DNA from: Faecalibacterium sp. CAG:1138
GTDB lineage: Bacteria > Bacillota > Clostridia > Christensenellales > CAG-917
DNA: 64,000 bases
Assembly: GCA_000434675.1 (NCBI GenBank)
Contig: HF988637.1
Span: forward strand, 107,426-171,425
Direction: 5' to 3'
Under the pieces are notes generated by a model. The model saw nothing but the letters and a program-made list of their open reading frames with translations, had not been told where the DNA came from and searched no databases. Below, piece after piece: positions 14,600 through 23,520 of this stretch (position 1 is its first letter; the number at the start of each line of letters is the position of its first letter). The position numbers and the translations under genes were made by a program.

Positions 14600-15847
14600 A
14601 TGAGAGAGATGAAAGACAGCGGAATATCTTGGGTAGGAGAGATACCCAAAGAGTGGAGTGTTTGGCGCAATAAATATATTTTTAAAATAACAAAGGATAT
14701 TGTTTTGCCAAGCAAAAGTTACCAACTTTTATCGTTGACTACAACCGGAATAAAAGAAAAAGATGAAAACGATAATGGTGGAAAAGTGCCTGAAAATTAT
14801 GATGGATATCAAATTGTTAAAGAAAATGATTTGGTAATGTGTCTATTTGATCTTGATTGTTCGGCAGTCTTTTCGGGTTTAAGCCCGTATAACGGTATGA
14901 TTTCCCCGGCATACAAGGTCTTAAAAGTAAAGAAACGTATAGCAAACGAGCAGTATTATAGGTATTGGTTTAATTATGTTGGTTCAAAACGTTTTTATAA
15001 GCAATACTCTAAAAGTTTGAGATTCACGTTAAATGCTGATGAGTTTAATCGCTTATTTTCGCTTTTACCACCGCTTGACGAGCAACAGAGAATTGCGGAG
15101 TTTTTGGATAGGGAGTGCGGGAAGATTGACGGATTGAAAGCGGATATTCAGGCGCAGATTGATACGCTTGAACAATATAAGCGTTCCGTAATTACCGAAG
15201 CCGTTACTCACGGTCTGAATCCGTCCGCCCCGATGAAAGACAGCGGTATTCCGTGGGTGGGACAATTTCCAACTCATTGGACAAAGAAAAAGGGGAAGTA
15301 TATTCTTCGTTATATGTCTAAACCCGTAAAGCAAGATGACGGTGTTATAACCTGTTTCAGGGATGGAGAGGTTACGCTTCGCAGTAATCGCCGAGAAGAT
15401 GGTTTTACGATGGCAGACAAAGAAATTGGTTATCAAGGCGTTGATGTGGGAGATTTGGTTGTTCACGGAATGGACGGTTTTGCCGGTGCTATCGGAATTT
15501 CGGATTCAAGAGGCAAAGCGTCACCTGTGCTAAACGTCTTAAATACAAAGCAAAATAAAAAATACATAATGTATTATTTGAGAAGTATGGCGTATGGGGA
15601 TGTTTTTACGGCTTTATCGACAGGAATCAGAGTACGTTCTTGCGATTTGAGGTGGAACAAACTTGCCGAATTGCTATATCCGTTGCCGCCGATAGATGAG
15701 CAAAATAATATTGTAAATTATATTGATGAGCAAATTGCTCGAACAAACGAGATTATCGCGGATAAAAAATCGCAAATCGAAACGCTTGACGGCTACAAAA
15801 AATCGCTCATTTACGAATATGTTACGGGCAAAAAGGAGGTGGGATAA
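14600..15847 (+). CDS. hsdS: type I restriction-modification specificity subunit
   Basis: The 415-residue protein has the two-fold HsdS layout. Target recognition domain 1 begins MKDSGISWVGEIPKEW and ends in the conserved helix PPLDEQQRIAEFLDRE. Domain 2 begins with the repeat MKDSGIPWVGQFPTHW and ends PPIDEQNNIVNYIDEQI with the terminal helix. The two halves set the bipartite DNA target. ATG at 14600 is chosen because GAGGTG lies 4 bases upstream and the family starts at MKDSG or shortly before; a GTG at 14588 is possible. The gene is visibly more AT-rich than hsdM and hsdR, as expected for specificity genes exchanged by recombination. Confidence 0.92.
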   Translation: MREMKDSGISWVGEIPKEWSVWRNKYIFKITKDIVLPSKSYQLLSLTTTGIKEKDENDNGGKVPENYDGYQIVKENDLVMCLFDLDCSAVFSGLSPYNGMISPAYKVLKVKKRIANEQYYRYWFNYVGSKRFYKQYSKSLRFTLNADEFNRLFSLLPPLDEQQRIAEFLDRECGKIDGLKADIQAQIDTLEQYKRSVITEAVTHGLNPSAPMKDSGIPWVGQFPTHWTKKKGKYILRYMSKPVKQDDGVITCFRDGEVTLRSNRREDGFTMADKEIGYQGVDVGDLVVHGMDGFAGAIGISDSRGKASPVLNVLNTKQNKKYIMYYLRSMAYGDVFTALSTGIRVRSCDLRWNKLAELLYPLPPIDEQNNIVNYIDEQIARTNEIIADKKSQIETLDGYKKSLIYEYVTGKKEVG

Positions 15848-15848
15848 A

Positions 15849-16199
15849 ATGGATATAAATTTAATGAGCGGTAATTTTTGTTCGGCTGAGCAGTATCATA
15901 GAGCCTTAGAAGAAGCCGAAAAAGAACAAAAACAGCAAAAAATCGAAGAAGAAAGAAAAATAGAAATATTAAATTCGCCGATTGTAGAACAATTGCGATC
16001 ATTGGTTGAGCAAAGTAATAAACAAGTCAATGTTTTGCAAGAAGAAAACGAAATACGAAAACAGCAGGTGGCTAAACTTGAAGAAAGCGAAGAAAGAGCC
16101 AGAAAGGAAGCAAGATCAGCGAAAAATCTCAGCATCATTTCATTTTGCGTGAGTACGGCAATAGCAATTGCTTCGGTGATTGTGTCGATAGTAAAATAA
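15849..16199 (+). CDS. coiled-coil protein with C-terminal membrane segment, in the RM operon
   Basis: A 116-residue protein of unknown family. Residues about 15-90 form a strongly charged coiled coil (EEAEKEQKQQKIEEERK, VNVLQEENEIRKQQVAKLEE). The last 22 residues (LSIISFCVSTAIAIASVIVSIV) are a membrane anchor. AGGAGGTGGG lies before the ATG at 15849, one base after the hsdS stop, so it is tightly coupled. Such tail-anchored coiled coils are not part of the standard type I complex; it may be a partner of the membrane protein encoded next. Function unknown. Confidence 0.75.
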   Translation: MDINLMSGNFCSAEQYHRALEEAEKEQKQQKIEEERKIEILNSPIVEQLRSLVEQSNKQVNVLQEENEIRKQQVAKLEESEERARKEARSAKNLSIISFCVSTAIAIASVIVSIVK

Positions 16200-16220
16200 A
16201 ATGAAAGGAGGGATAGAATA

Positions 16221-17153
16221 ATGTGGTGGGAATGGATGATATTTGCCATTGTGCTTGTGATTGTTCCATTTGGAGTAAAGGGTTTGAAAAAGCTTGCTTT
16301 TTCGGAAATTACACCGACAAAAGAACAAGAGCGTTATGCACGGAATAAAGCTGTTTTATATACGGCATTCTTTTGGCTCTGCGATTTGTTTGGCATGTCT
16401 TTTATCATAGACAATATCGCATGTCGCTTTGCGTTTGGCATTATGGTTATGATTTGTATCTTCGCAAATTTAGCAGTGCAACCTGTTGTTGGTGCAAAAG
16501 GTTTTTTGTCAAAATTGGGGTTGATTGGTGACTTTTTGTGCGGTGTTGGATTTTCTATATATCTGATTTACATAATCCCAAACAAAGATTTGAGAACGGT
16601 TGTTTTGGCAATTGTCGCAGCGGTATATGGCGGAATGATGACTTTGGTCGGCGTTGCGTGGACAATAAAGAAAGGTGACAAAGATAGAAAAGAAGATTTA
16701 CAGCGACTCGAAAATGAACGAAAAGAAGAGGAACGTATAAAATATAGTCCTGTATTCAGCGTTGTGGAAAAAAACGCTGATCCTCAAAAACGAATATTAA
16801 TTAATTTAAGCACGGTTGAAAACATAAATAAGATTACTACTAACAAAAAAAACAAGAACAACATCGAACTTTATCCAGTACTCATAGAAAATTCAAGCAA
16901 AATAGAGTTTTATGTGTACGGTTTTTTGTTCGATGGCGTTTTCTATGCGACACAAGAAAAATATCTCATAAAGAAAGATTATGGTTTTTGTGTTTATTTC
17001 GATGATGATTTGAGTTTTACATGCGAACATAAGATGGCTATTTGTGTAGAGGATTTGATAGAAAACAAATACGAGGCTGAATTAAATGGAATCGTTGAAA
17101 ATAAAACTCTATACATACGAGGAAATAAAAAATTGCAATTGATGGGAGCATAA
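16221..17153 (+). CDS. polytopic membrane protein with cytoplasmic C-terminal domain, in the RM operon
   Basis: A 310-residue protein. The N-terminal half has about five hydrophobic segments (beginning WMIFAIVLVIVPFGV, then near 45-60, 65-85, 100-120 and 128-148). A short charged helix (DKDRKEDLQRLENERKEEER) leads to a soluble beta-rich domain of about 130 residues. I do not recognise the family. It starts after AAAGGAGGG, 21 bases after the previous gene, and hsdR begins 1 base after its stop, so it is firmly embedded between hsdS and hsdR. This position suggests a role linked to restriction, perhaps as a membrane effector or modulator, or a cargo insertion. AT-rich like hsdS. Confidence 0.75.
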   Translation: MWWEWMIFAIVLVIVPFGVKGLKKLAFSEITPTKEQERYARNKAVLYTAFFWLCDLFGMSFIIDNIACRFAFGIMVMICIFANLAVQPVVGAKGFLSKLGLIGDFLCGVGFSIYLIYIIPNKDLRTVVLAIVAAVYGGMMTLVGVAWTIKKGDKDRKEDLQRLENERKEEERIKYSPVFSVVEKNADPQKRILINLSTVENINKITTNKKNKNNIELYPVLIENSSKIEFYVYGFLFDGVFYATQEKYLIKKDYGFCVYFDDDLSFTCEHKMAICVEDLIENKYEAELNGIVENKTLYIRGNKKLQLMGA

Positions 17154-17154
17154 A

Positions 17155-20136
17155 ATGAATAATATACTCACAGAAAAAGAATATCAGCGGTTTATCATAG
17201 ATAAGCTCGTTGCTGAAAACGGCTACGTAGAGCGGAAAAACGTGAAGTTCGACCGTAAGTTTGCTATCGACCGTGAAATGCTGTTCAAGTTTCTTGACGA
17301 TACACAGCCCGAAGCGATGGCGCAGATTCGCAAGGTGTATAAAGACGTTACCGAAGATACGGTGGTGAACTTTATCAATACCGAAATCACGAAAGCGAAA
17401 AGCAGTCTGTTATCCGTATTAAAACACGGCGTGGAAATCGCGGGGTATAAGTTAGACCTTATGTATACCAAGCCCGCAACGACTTTCAATAAAGACTTGC
17501 TTATAAAATACAATAAAAATATCTTTTCCGTAATGGAAGAAGTGTGGGCGAGTGATACCGAGAGAATCGACCTTGTGGTTTTCCTGAACGGCTTTGCGAT
17601 TATGTCGTTTGAACTCAAATGCAATTTTGCGGGGCAGAGCTATCAGGACGCGATTTTGCAATACCGCACGCAAAGAAACCCGAAAACGCGGTTGTTCTAT
17701 TTCAAGGCGGGGTGTATCGTCAACTTTGCAATGGACTTGGAAGAAGTGTATATGACGACGCGCCTTGCGAACGACGGCACGTTCTTTCTGCCGTTCAATA
17801 TGGGTAGCGGCAACGGTATTGACGCGGGCAAGGGCAATCCCGTTTATCCCGACAAATATTCCGTCTATTATATGTGGGAAGATATACTCAAAAAAGATAC
17901 GGTGTTAGACCTTATCTCGGAGTTTATCTTTATCGAGCGCAAGGAAGAAACGGACGAAGTAACGGGCAAAACCACGGTAAAAGAAAAGGTGGTTTTTCCG
18001 CGCTATCATCAACTTGACGTGATCCGCAAAACGATAGCGGACGTGGAAGTCAACCGCACTTCGCAAAACTATCTGATACAGCACAGCGCGGGTTCGGGCA
18101 AAACGAATTCCATTGCGTGGCTTGCACACAGGCTTTCTTCGCTTCACGACGAAGAAAACAAAATCGTTTTTGATAATATCATCATCTGCACCGACCGCGT
18201 GGTGGTGGACAGGCAGTTGCAGGACGCGGTGCGCGGTATCGAACACAAGACGGGGCTTATTAAGGTGATGGACGATAAATGTTCGTCGGCAGACCTTGCT
18301 CTCGCGCTTCAAAGCAATATCAAGATTATCGGCACGACGATACAGAAATTTCCGTATATCGTGGACACGGTGAGAAATCTGAAAAACAAGACTTTTGCCG
18401 TGATTATCGACGAAGCGCATTCTTCCACCGCCGGAAAAGATATGGCGGCAATCACGATGACGCTCGGCGCGGGCGAAGTGGATTTTGAAGAAGGCGTTAT
18501 CGATACGCAGGATATGATTGCGGACGAAATCCGTCGCAACGGCAAGCAAAAGAACGTTTCTATGTTTGCCTTTACCGCAACACCGAAAGCGACTACTCTC
18601 GACTTGTTCGGCAGATTGAACGCAAAAGGGCAGAAAGAAGCCTTCCACTTGTATTCGATGAAACAGGCGATAGAAGAAGGTTTTATTTTAGACGTGCTTG
18701 CCAACTTCACCGAATACAATACGTATTATCGGCTGAACAAAGAGATCTCGGAAGATCCGAAGTATAAGACGGCGGAAGCCAAAAAGCAAATCGCGCGGTT
18801 TGTGGAACTGCACGAAACGAATATCGCGCAAAGGGTGGAAGTGATTGTCGAACATTTCCGCACGACGGTTTTATCTGAACTCGGCGGAATGGCAAAGGCA
18901 ATGGTGGTAACGGCTTCCCGCGCAAGTGCGGTGAAGTACCGACAGGCGTTTGAAGATTACGTTACCAAGAAAGGCTACGCGGGTATTCACGCGCTTGTGG
19001 CATTTTCGGGAAAAGTAAAACTGCCCGACGACGAAGCGGAATACACGGAAACGCTTCTGAACGGATTTTCGGAAGATAAACTGCCTAAAAAGTTTGATTC
19101 GGACGATTACAATGTTTTGCTTGTGGCGAACAAGTATCAGACGGGCTTCGACCAACCGAAACTTTGCGCAATGTACGTTTTGAAGAAGTTGCGCGGGGTG
19201 AACGCGGTGCAGACGTTGTCGCGCCTGAACCGTATCTGCCCGCCGTTTGAGAAAAAGACGTTTGTTCTCGATTTCGTGAATACATACGACGATATTGTCA
19301 AGGCGTTTGCGCCGTATTATACCACGACGTTGCTTGCAAATTCGGTTACGCCGACGGCGGTATACGACTTGGAAGCGAAACTCGACGGATATATGATTTT
19401 AGATCCTTACGACTTGAATATGGCGGCAGAGATTATCTACAAAAAGATTATCGAATCAAAGGACAAAAATCAGTTGCGTTTCTATCTGCAACGCGCCGAG
19501 AAAAAGCTGAAAGAATACGAATTGATGAAACAAATCGAGATAATGGCGGTCGTGCGGCATTTTATCCGGTTCTACGAGTTCCTGATACAGGTATCGTGTT
19601 TTGAGGACGTGGAGCTGCATAAAAAGTATTTGTTTTTGACTTATTTCGTGTCGTTCGTAAATATTTCTCAGCCGGGCGGCGGTTTCGATTTATCAGGCAA
19701 GATAAAAGCGGACAACTTTATCCAAAAGAAAGGCGAAGAACATAAAACAACCAAAGTTACGCCCGATCCGATCGTAAAACTGCCGACGGCGGACGACTTT
19801 AATCTGAACGAGGACAAAGTAAAACGCCTTTCGGAGATTATCGACGAAATCAACAGCAAAACGGGCAAAACCTACGATAACGACGTCGTAATCAAGGCAA
19901 TGCTTCAAATCAAAGACTTGATGATGAAGTCCGAAAAACTGCGCGAGAGTGCGAAAGCAAACACGGAAAGCGACTTTGCGTTTTCGTATTTCGACGGTAT
20001 CGACGACGCGCTGATCGAGGGACTTTCGCAAAATCAGGACTTTTTCTCGTTGCTTCTTTCTAACGACGAAATGAAGAAAGAGGTTCTTGGTATCTTCGTC
20101 AGCGAGATTTACAAGAGCTTGAGAGAAGATAAATAA
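17155..20136 (+). CDS. hsdR: type I restriction endonuclease subunit
   Basis: The 993-residue protein is the motor and nuclease subunit. The N-terminal nuclease domain has Asp139 and Glu153-x-Lys155 (IDLVVF...SFELK). The SF2 helicase motor has Walker A HSAGSGKT with Lys316, the DEAH box at 419-422, FAFTATPK and the motif VI segment QTLSRLNR. The C-terminal helical domain would bind the methyltransferase core. It translocates DNA and cuts at a distance when the target is unmethylated. ATG is 1 base after the preceding gene. Like hsdM it is GC-richer than the genes between them. All key residues are present, so restriction should be functional. Confidence 0.93.
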   Translation: MNNILTEKEYQRFIIDKLVAENGYVERKNVKFDRKFAIDREMLFKFLDDTQPEAMAQIRKVYKDVTEDTVVNFINTEITKAKSSLLSVLKHGVEIAGYKLDLMYTKPATTFNKDLLIKYNKNIFSVMEEVWASDTERIDLVVFLNGFAIMSFELKCNFAGQSYQDAILQYRTQRNPKTRLFYFKAGCIVNFAMDLEEVYMTTRLANDGTFFLPFNMGSGNGIDAGKGNPVYPDKYSVYYMWEDILKKDTVLDLISEFIFIERKEETDEVTGKTTVKEKVVFPRYHQLDVIRKTIADVEVNRTSQNYLIQHSAGSGKTNSIAWLAHRLSSLHDEENKIVFDNIIICTDRVVVDRQLQDAVRGIEHKTGLIKVMDDKCSSADLALALQSNIKIIGTTIQKFPYIVDTVRNLKNKTFAVIIDEAHSSTAGKDMAAITMTLGAGEVDFEEGVIDTQDMIADEIRRNGKQKNVSMFAFTATPKATTLDLFGRLNAKGQKEAFHLYSMKQAIEEGFILDVLANFTEYNTYYRLNKEISEDPKYKTAEAKKQIARFVELHETNIAQRVEVIVEHFRTTVLSELGGMAKAMVVTASRASAVKYRQAFEDYVTKKGYAGIHALVAFSGKVKLPDDEAEYTETLLNGFSEDKLPKKFDSDDYNVLLVANKYQTGFDQPKLCAMYVLKKLRGVNAVQTLSRLNRICPPFEKKTFVLDFVNTYDDIVKAFAPYYTTTLLANSVTPTAVYDLEAKLDGYMILDPYDLNMAAEIIYKKIIESKDKNQLRFYLQRAEKKLKEYELMKQIEIMAVVRHFIRFYEFLIQVSCFEDVELHKKYLFLTYFVSFVNISQPGGGFDLSGKIKADNFIQKKGEEHKTTKVTPDPIVKLPTADDFNLNEDKVKRLSEIIDEINSKTGKTYDNDVVIKAMLQIKDLMMKSEKLRESAKANTESDFAFSYFDGIDDALIEGLSQNQDFFSLLLSNDEMKKEVLGIFVSEIYKSLREDK

Positions 20137-20205
20137 TTTCGGATATCGCAGCATTTTTTCGGCTGCCGAGTGCAAAAATATAATTAAAATGATTTGGAGG
20201 AAAAT

Positions 20206-20262
20206 ATGTCAAACCGAATAGCAATTGTGTGGGATTTTGACAGGACCTTTATATGTTTCTGA
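20206..20262 (+). pseudogene. 5' fragment of a HAD-like hydrolase gene
   Basis: A strong RBS (TTGGAGG, 20194-20200) precedes an ATG and 18 codons giving RIAIVWDFDRTF, which matches HAD motif I (DxDxT). The frame then stops at 20260-20262. It looks like the first codons of a HAD phosphatase gene left after a deletion or insertion joined it to the HEPN gene. The tiny frame may now serve as a translation leader, because the next ATG lies 4 bases after its stop. Confidence 0.5.
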
Positions 20263-20266
20263 ACGG

Positions 20267-21076
20267 ATGAAAGAAATACCGGAATTTCAGGAAAATCAAA
20301 AATTGCTAGATGAACTTGGTATTGCAACCTATAATTATTTTAATGCTGTCTATGTTTTGAACAAAAAAATAGATTCAGATAGAAATAAATTCTTTTCAAA
20401 AAAATATATAGAAAAAATGGATGAATATGCAGATAAAGGACTGCTGCTTTATTTTCTTGAAACTCCGGATATTGATTTGCTTGATGAAGAATTGACGGAA
20501 AATTATTTAATTGACACTTATTTATATAATGATTGTCTTGGTTTCAAAATAATGCTTGATAGATATGTAAGCATACTTAATCCAAGCCCTATTATGCGAA
20601 GGAAGAGTGAAGATATAATTGTAGCTATTAATCTTTTGAACGAAGGTTGTTACCGTTCAGCAGCCAGAAATATTTTTGCTTTATTAGAAAGTGAACACAA
20701 GCGTTGTGCAAATGCGTTTGAAGGATATTTTACAAAAAAGAAAGAGTATAGAAAGGGGCATGAGCGAGCAAATAAGATAAAAGATTTATTGGATAAAATC
20801 AGTATAGAATGGGAACAGCATAGTTGGGAAAAAATTAATAATTACTATAAAAAGATTTTCGCTAATGACAAGATTGAAGATATTTGTTTTAGGAACGGTA
20901 TTGTTCATGGAGATTATTCAGAAGATGCCATTGATACTAACGCCGTGGAAGTCGGTAAGTTAGTTTTATTGTGGCTAAATTTAAGATTGTTAGCGGACAG
21001 TTTAAGTATTTTTGAAGATGGCTACAACAGTGTGCTTTCCTATTTAACGGGATGGGCAATAGACCAAGAATCTTAA
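20267..21076 (+). CDS. HEPN-domain protein (possible RNase effector)
   Basis: The frame encodes about 269 residues from the ATG at 20267; the same frame is open back to about 20225 with no better start. The protein is helical and soluble. RNGIVHG (bases 20891-20911) fits the Rx4H catalytic motif of HEPN ribonucleases, and the segment EDIIVAINLLNEGCYRSAARNIFALLE is a HEPN-type helix pair. HEPN proteins often cleave RNA in toxin or abortive-infection systems, which fits its place after hsdR. It is AT-rich and has no own RBS, so translation probably depends on the HAD-like leader. It may be 5'-truncated. The family call rests on the motif only. Confidence 0.55.
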   Translation: MKEIPEFQENQKLLDELGIATYNYFNAVYVLNKKIDSDRNKFFSKKYIEKMDEYADKGLLLYFLETPDIDLLDEELTENYLIDTYLYNDCLGFKIMLDRYVSILNPSPIMRRKSEDIIVAINLLNEGCYRSAARNIFALLESEHKRCANAFEGYFTKKKEYRKGHERANKIKDLLDKISIEWEQHSWEKINNYYKKIFANDKIEDICFRNGIVHGDYSEDAIDTNAVEVGKLVLLWLNLRLLADSLSIFEDGYNSVLSYLTGWAIDQES

Positions 21077-21304
21077 TTTAAGGAAAGAAAAAGAGATGAA
21101 TGCCCCTATAAACGCCCCTGTAAAAAATATGCATTCAAAAAGTGGGTGACCCCTGAATACACACGGTGGTACATATATTGTTGCTAGGTATGTAACGAAT
21201 TGCGGTTTAGATAAGCATCTAATAAATATAGACCCTAAATCTTACACATCAGTATGGTACGACTGTATTGCATTTTATAGACCCCCGTTTTGGACACACG
21301 GACA

Positions 21305-21333
21305 CAAGCGAACATCAAAAACCCGGGGCTAAA
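21305..21333. repeat. 29-bp direct repeat, copy 1
   Basis: Begins CAAGCGAACATCAAAAACC and continues with CGGGGCTAAA. It is identical to the copy at 21400 except at one position; the copies start 95 bp apart. Confidence 0.8.
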
Positions 21334-21399
21334 GGGCTATCGGTTTTGAAGAGAGCTTGAGACGCAAGATTGAGATATTACTATATCGCAATAAAGGCG

Positions 21400-21428
21400 C
21401 AAGCGAACATCAAAAACCAGGGGCTAAA
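21400..21428. repeat. 29-bp direct repeat, copy 2
   Basis: Second copy, with AGGGGCTAAA in its last part. It is possibly an attachment-site duplication or a duplicated leader; a weaker likeness (GCGAACATC) occurs at 9540 near the right side of the mobilizable element. Confidence 0.8.
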
Positions 21429-21456
21429 AGACTAAAAAACAAAACAACAATCAATT

Positions 21457-21485
21457 CAGCCGTCCGAAAGGGCGGCTGTTTTTGT
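21457..21485 (+). terminator. intrinsic terminator
   Basis: CAGCCGTCC and GGGCGGCTG (one G-U pair) around a short GAAA-type loop, followed by TTTTT. Confidence 0.75.
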
Positions 21486-21496
21486 GTGTGGAAAGT

Positions 21497-21525
21497 TTGA
21501 CTTTATTTTATAGTATTTATACATT
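21497..21525 (+). promoter_or_regulatory. candidate promoter of the dnaG operon
   Basis: TTGACT (21497-21502) with TACATT 17 bp away (21520-21525) or TATACA 15 bp away (21518-21523). It is the best candidate before dnaG. Confidence 0.45.
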
Positions 21526-21699
21526 ACCTTATATAAAGACTGAAAACTATTATGACAAATGCGGGTAAAATAGAATACTTTGCACGAAAATCGCCGCAAA
21601 AGCAAAATATGACTGAATTCCACAGAAAAAGTTGAAAAATCGGGTAGGAGTTTTTGATTTTTTGTCGTAGTTAATATTAGCAAGATTTTCGAGGTAAGA

Positions 21700-23502
21700 A
21701 TGGCAAGAGAAGGATATCCTCTCGACTGGATGGCCGAACTTAAAAGCAAAAACGACATCGTTTCGGTTGTTTCGCGCTACGTCAGGTTGGACTACAAGGG
21801 CGGAAGATACTGGGGCTGTTGTCCGTTTCATCACGAAAAAACTCCTTCGTTCACGGTGAATCAGAGGGAGGGTTTTTACTATTGCTTCGGTTGCCACGCA
21901 GGGGGCGACGTCGTGAAATTCGTGCAGGAAATGGAGAACGTGGGGTTTCCGGAGGCTATCAAGCTGCTGGCGGACGCCGCGGGTATGCAGGTTCCCGAAA
22001 CCGAAAAGAGCGAAGCTCTTCAGACGGAAAAGAAATACCGCGACAGGCTTTACGCCGCGCTCAAGGAGGCGGCAGGCCATTATTACAGAAACCTCGCAGA
22101 CCCGGTCGTCGGGAAAAAGGTCAGAGAATATCTGGCAAAGCGCAAGATTCCGTCGGACGTGGTGGTTAGGTTCGGGCTTGGCTACAGCAAGGATTTTAAT
22201 TCCGTCATAGACTATCTTAGGGAAAAAGGCTTTTCCGACAAGGAGATTCTGGATTCGGGCGTCGGCACCAAAAACAAAAACGGTTCGCTTTACGACGCGC
22301 TTGCGGACAGGCTTATAGTTCCGATTATAAACAGGGCCGACAAGGTGGTTGCTTTCGGCGGCAGAATTCTGGAGAAAAAGGACGGCGTCGCAAAATATCG
22401 CAACACCACGAACACGCCCGTTTTTGAAAAAAACAAAACGCTTTTCGGTATAAATATCGCCAAAAAACAACGTCAGAAGGCGGGGATAACGGAGGTTATC
22501 ATCGTCGAAGGATATATGGACGTCATCAGCCTCAACAAAGTGGGCATCGCAAACGCGGTTGCGGGCATGGGGACGGCTCTTTGCGACGGACAAGCCAGAG
22601 AGCTTAAGTATCTGTCCGACAGAGTTTACGTCTGCTACGACGGCGACGGCGCGGGGCAGAACGCCGCGGCAAAAAGTTTGGAAGTGCTGGAAAAAGCGGG
22701 GCTTGAAATTTTCGTCATAACGCTTACGGGCGGCATGGACCCTGACGACGTGGCAAATAAGCTTGGGCAAAAAGGCTTTTTCGACCTTATGGAAAAGGCG
22801 CTCCCGCTCACCGATTACAAACTGAAGCTTGTGGAAGACAGGTGCAACATGGCGACTGCCAACGGCAGGGCGAAATATGCCACGGGCGCAATGGAGGTTT
22901 TGAGAGGGCTAAGTAACCCTACGGAGAGGGACGTGTACGTCGGCGTGGTTTCGGAAAAGAGCAGGATACCGGACGAACAACTGAGGAAGTATTTTTCGGG
23001 CGAGCTGAAACTGACGGCAGACGACGATAGCGAGCCGCCAAAGCCGCTTAAAGCCCCTGAAAACGACGAAACGAAAGAGGACAAGCCGTCCGCGCCGTAC
23101 TTGAATTCTGCCGAATACGTCTTAAAATGCCTGCTGTACGCAAAGCCGTTTGCGAAGCTTCAGGACGTGGCGGAAGAGTTTTTGACCTACGCGCCGCACA
23201 AAGAGGTTTACGCGTATCTCAAAATGACGGACGAAAACGGCAAAACGCCGTCGCCCGGAATGCTGTTTGACTTTATGGACAGCACCGACGAAGTGCTCGG
23301 CATCATTCAGGGCGATTTCGGAGTGCAGGACGAGCAGTCGCAAAAGAAAGTTTACACAGACTGTGTACGAAAACTCAAAAAAGAATATTACAACAAAATA
23401 ATCAAGGACCTTTTGACCGAATATTCGTCGGCGGACGACGAAAAAAAGGCCGAGATTGCGGAAAAAATCAAAGAATACCAAATTTTAATGAGAAAAAATT
23501 GA
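21700..23502 (+). CDS. dnaG: DNA primase
   Basis: The 600-residue protein is the replicative primase. The N-terminal CHC2 zinc finger is visible: CCPFHHEKTPSF and YYCFGCHAGGD, with Cys41, His44, Cys62 and Cys65. The central TOPRIM domain has IIVEGYMDVI and CYDGDGAGQNAA. The C-terminal part is helical and would bind the replicative helicase. GAGGTAAG precedes the ATG. rpoD follows 18 bases later, giving the classic dnaG-rpoD macromolecular synthesis order. Composition shifts to the GC-richer core style from here on. Confidence 0.95.
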   Translation: MAREGYPLDWMAELKSKNDIVSVVSRYVRLDYKGGRYWGCCPFHHEKTPSFTVNQREGFYYCFGCHAGGDVVKFVQEMENVGFPEAIKLLADAAGMQVPETEKSEALQTEKKYRDRLYAALKEAAGHYYRNLADPVVGKKVREYLAKRKIPSDVVVRFGLGYSKDFNSVIDYLREKGFSDKEILDSGVGTKNKNGSLYDALADRLIVPIINRADKVVAFGGRILEKKDGVAKYRNTTNTPVFEKNKTLFGINIAKKQRQKAGITEVIIVEGYMDVISLNKVGIANAVAGMGTALCDGQARELKYLSDRVYVCYDGDGAGQNAAAKSLEVLEKAGLEIFVITLTGGMDPDDVANKLGQKGFFDLMEKALPLTDYKLKLVEDRCNMATANGRAKYATGAMEVLRGLSNPTERDVYVGVVSEKSRIPDEQLRKYFSGELKLTADDDSEPPKPLKAPENDETKEDKPSAPYLNSAEYVLKCLLYAKPFAKLQDVAEEFLTYAPHKEVYAYLKMTDENGKTPSPGMLFDFMDSTDEVLGIIQGDFGVQDEQSQKKVYTDCVRKLKKEYYNKIIKDLLTEYSSADDEKKAEIAEKIKEYQILMRKN

Positions 23503-23520
23503 ACGTCCGAGGAGGTTTAT

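Larger units (their letters stand above)
21077..21456. other. gene-free stretch at the island-core boundary
   Basis: From 21077 to 21699 I see no convincing gene. The stretch contains a tandem direct repeat (21305 and 21400), a terminator at 21457 and the dnaG promoter. The first 200 bases have a low-complexity look with several CCCC tracts and no tRNA-like fold that I can make out. It separates the defence island from the conserved dnaG-rpoD operon and is a plausible site of past integration. Confidence 0.5.

Noticed and set aside
21077..21456. tRNA or other structured RNA gene
   Set aside because: I could not fold a cloverleaf or find the T-loop and anticodon pattern; only a direct repeat stands out.
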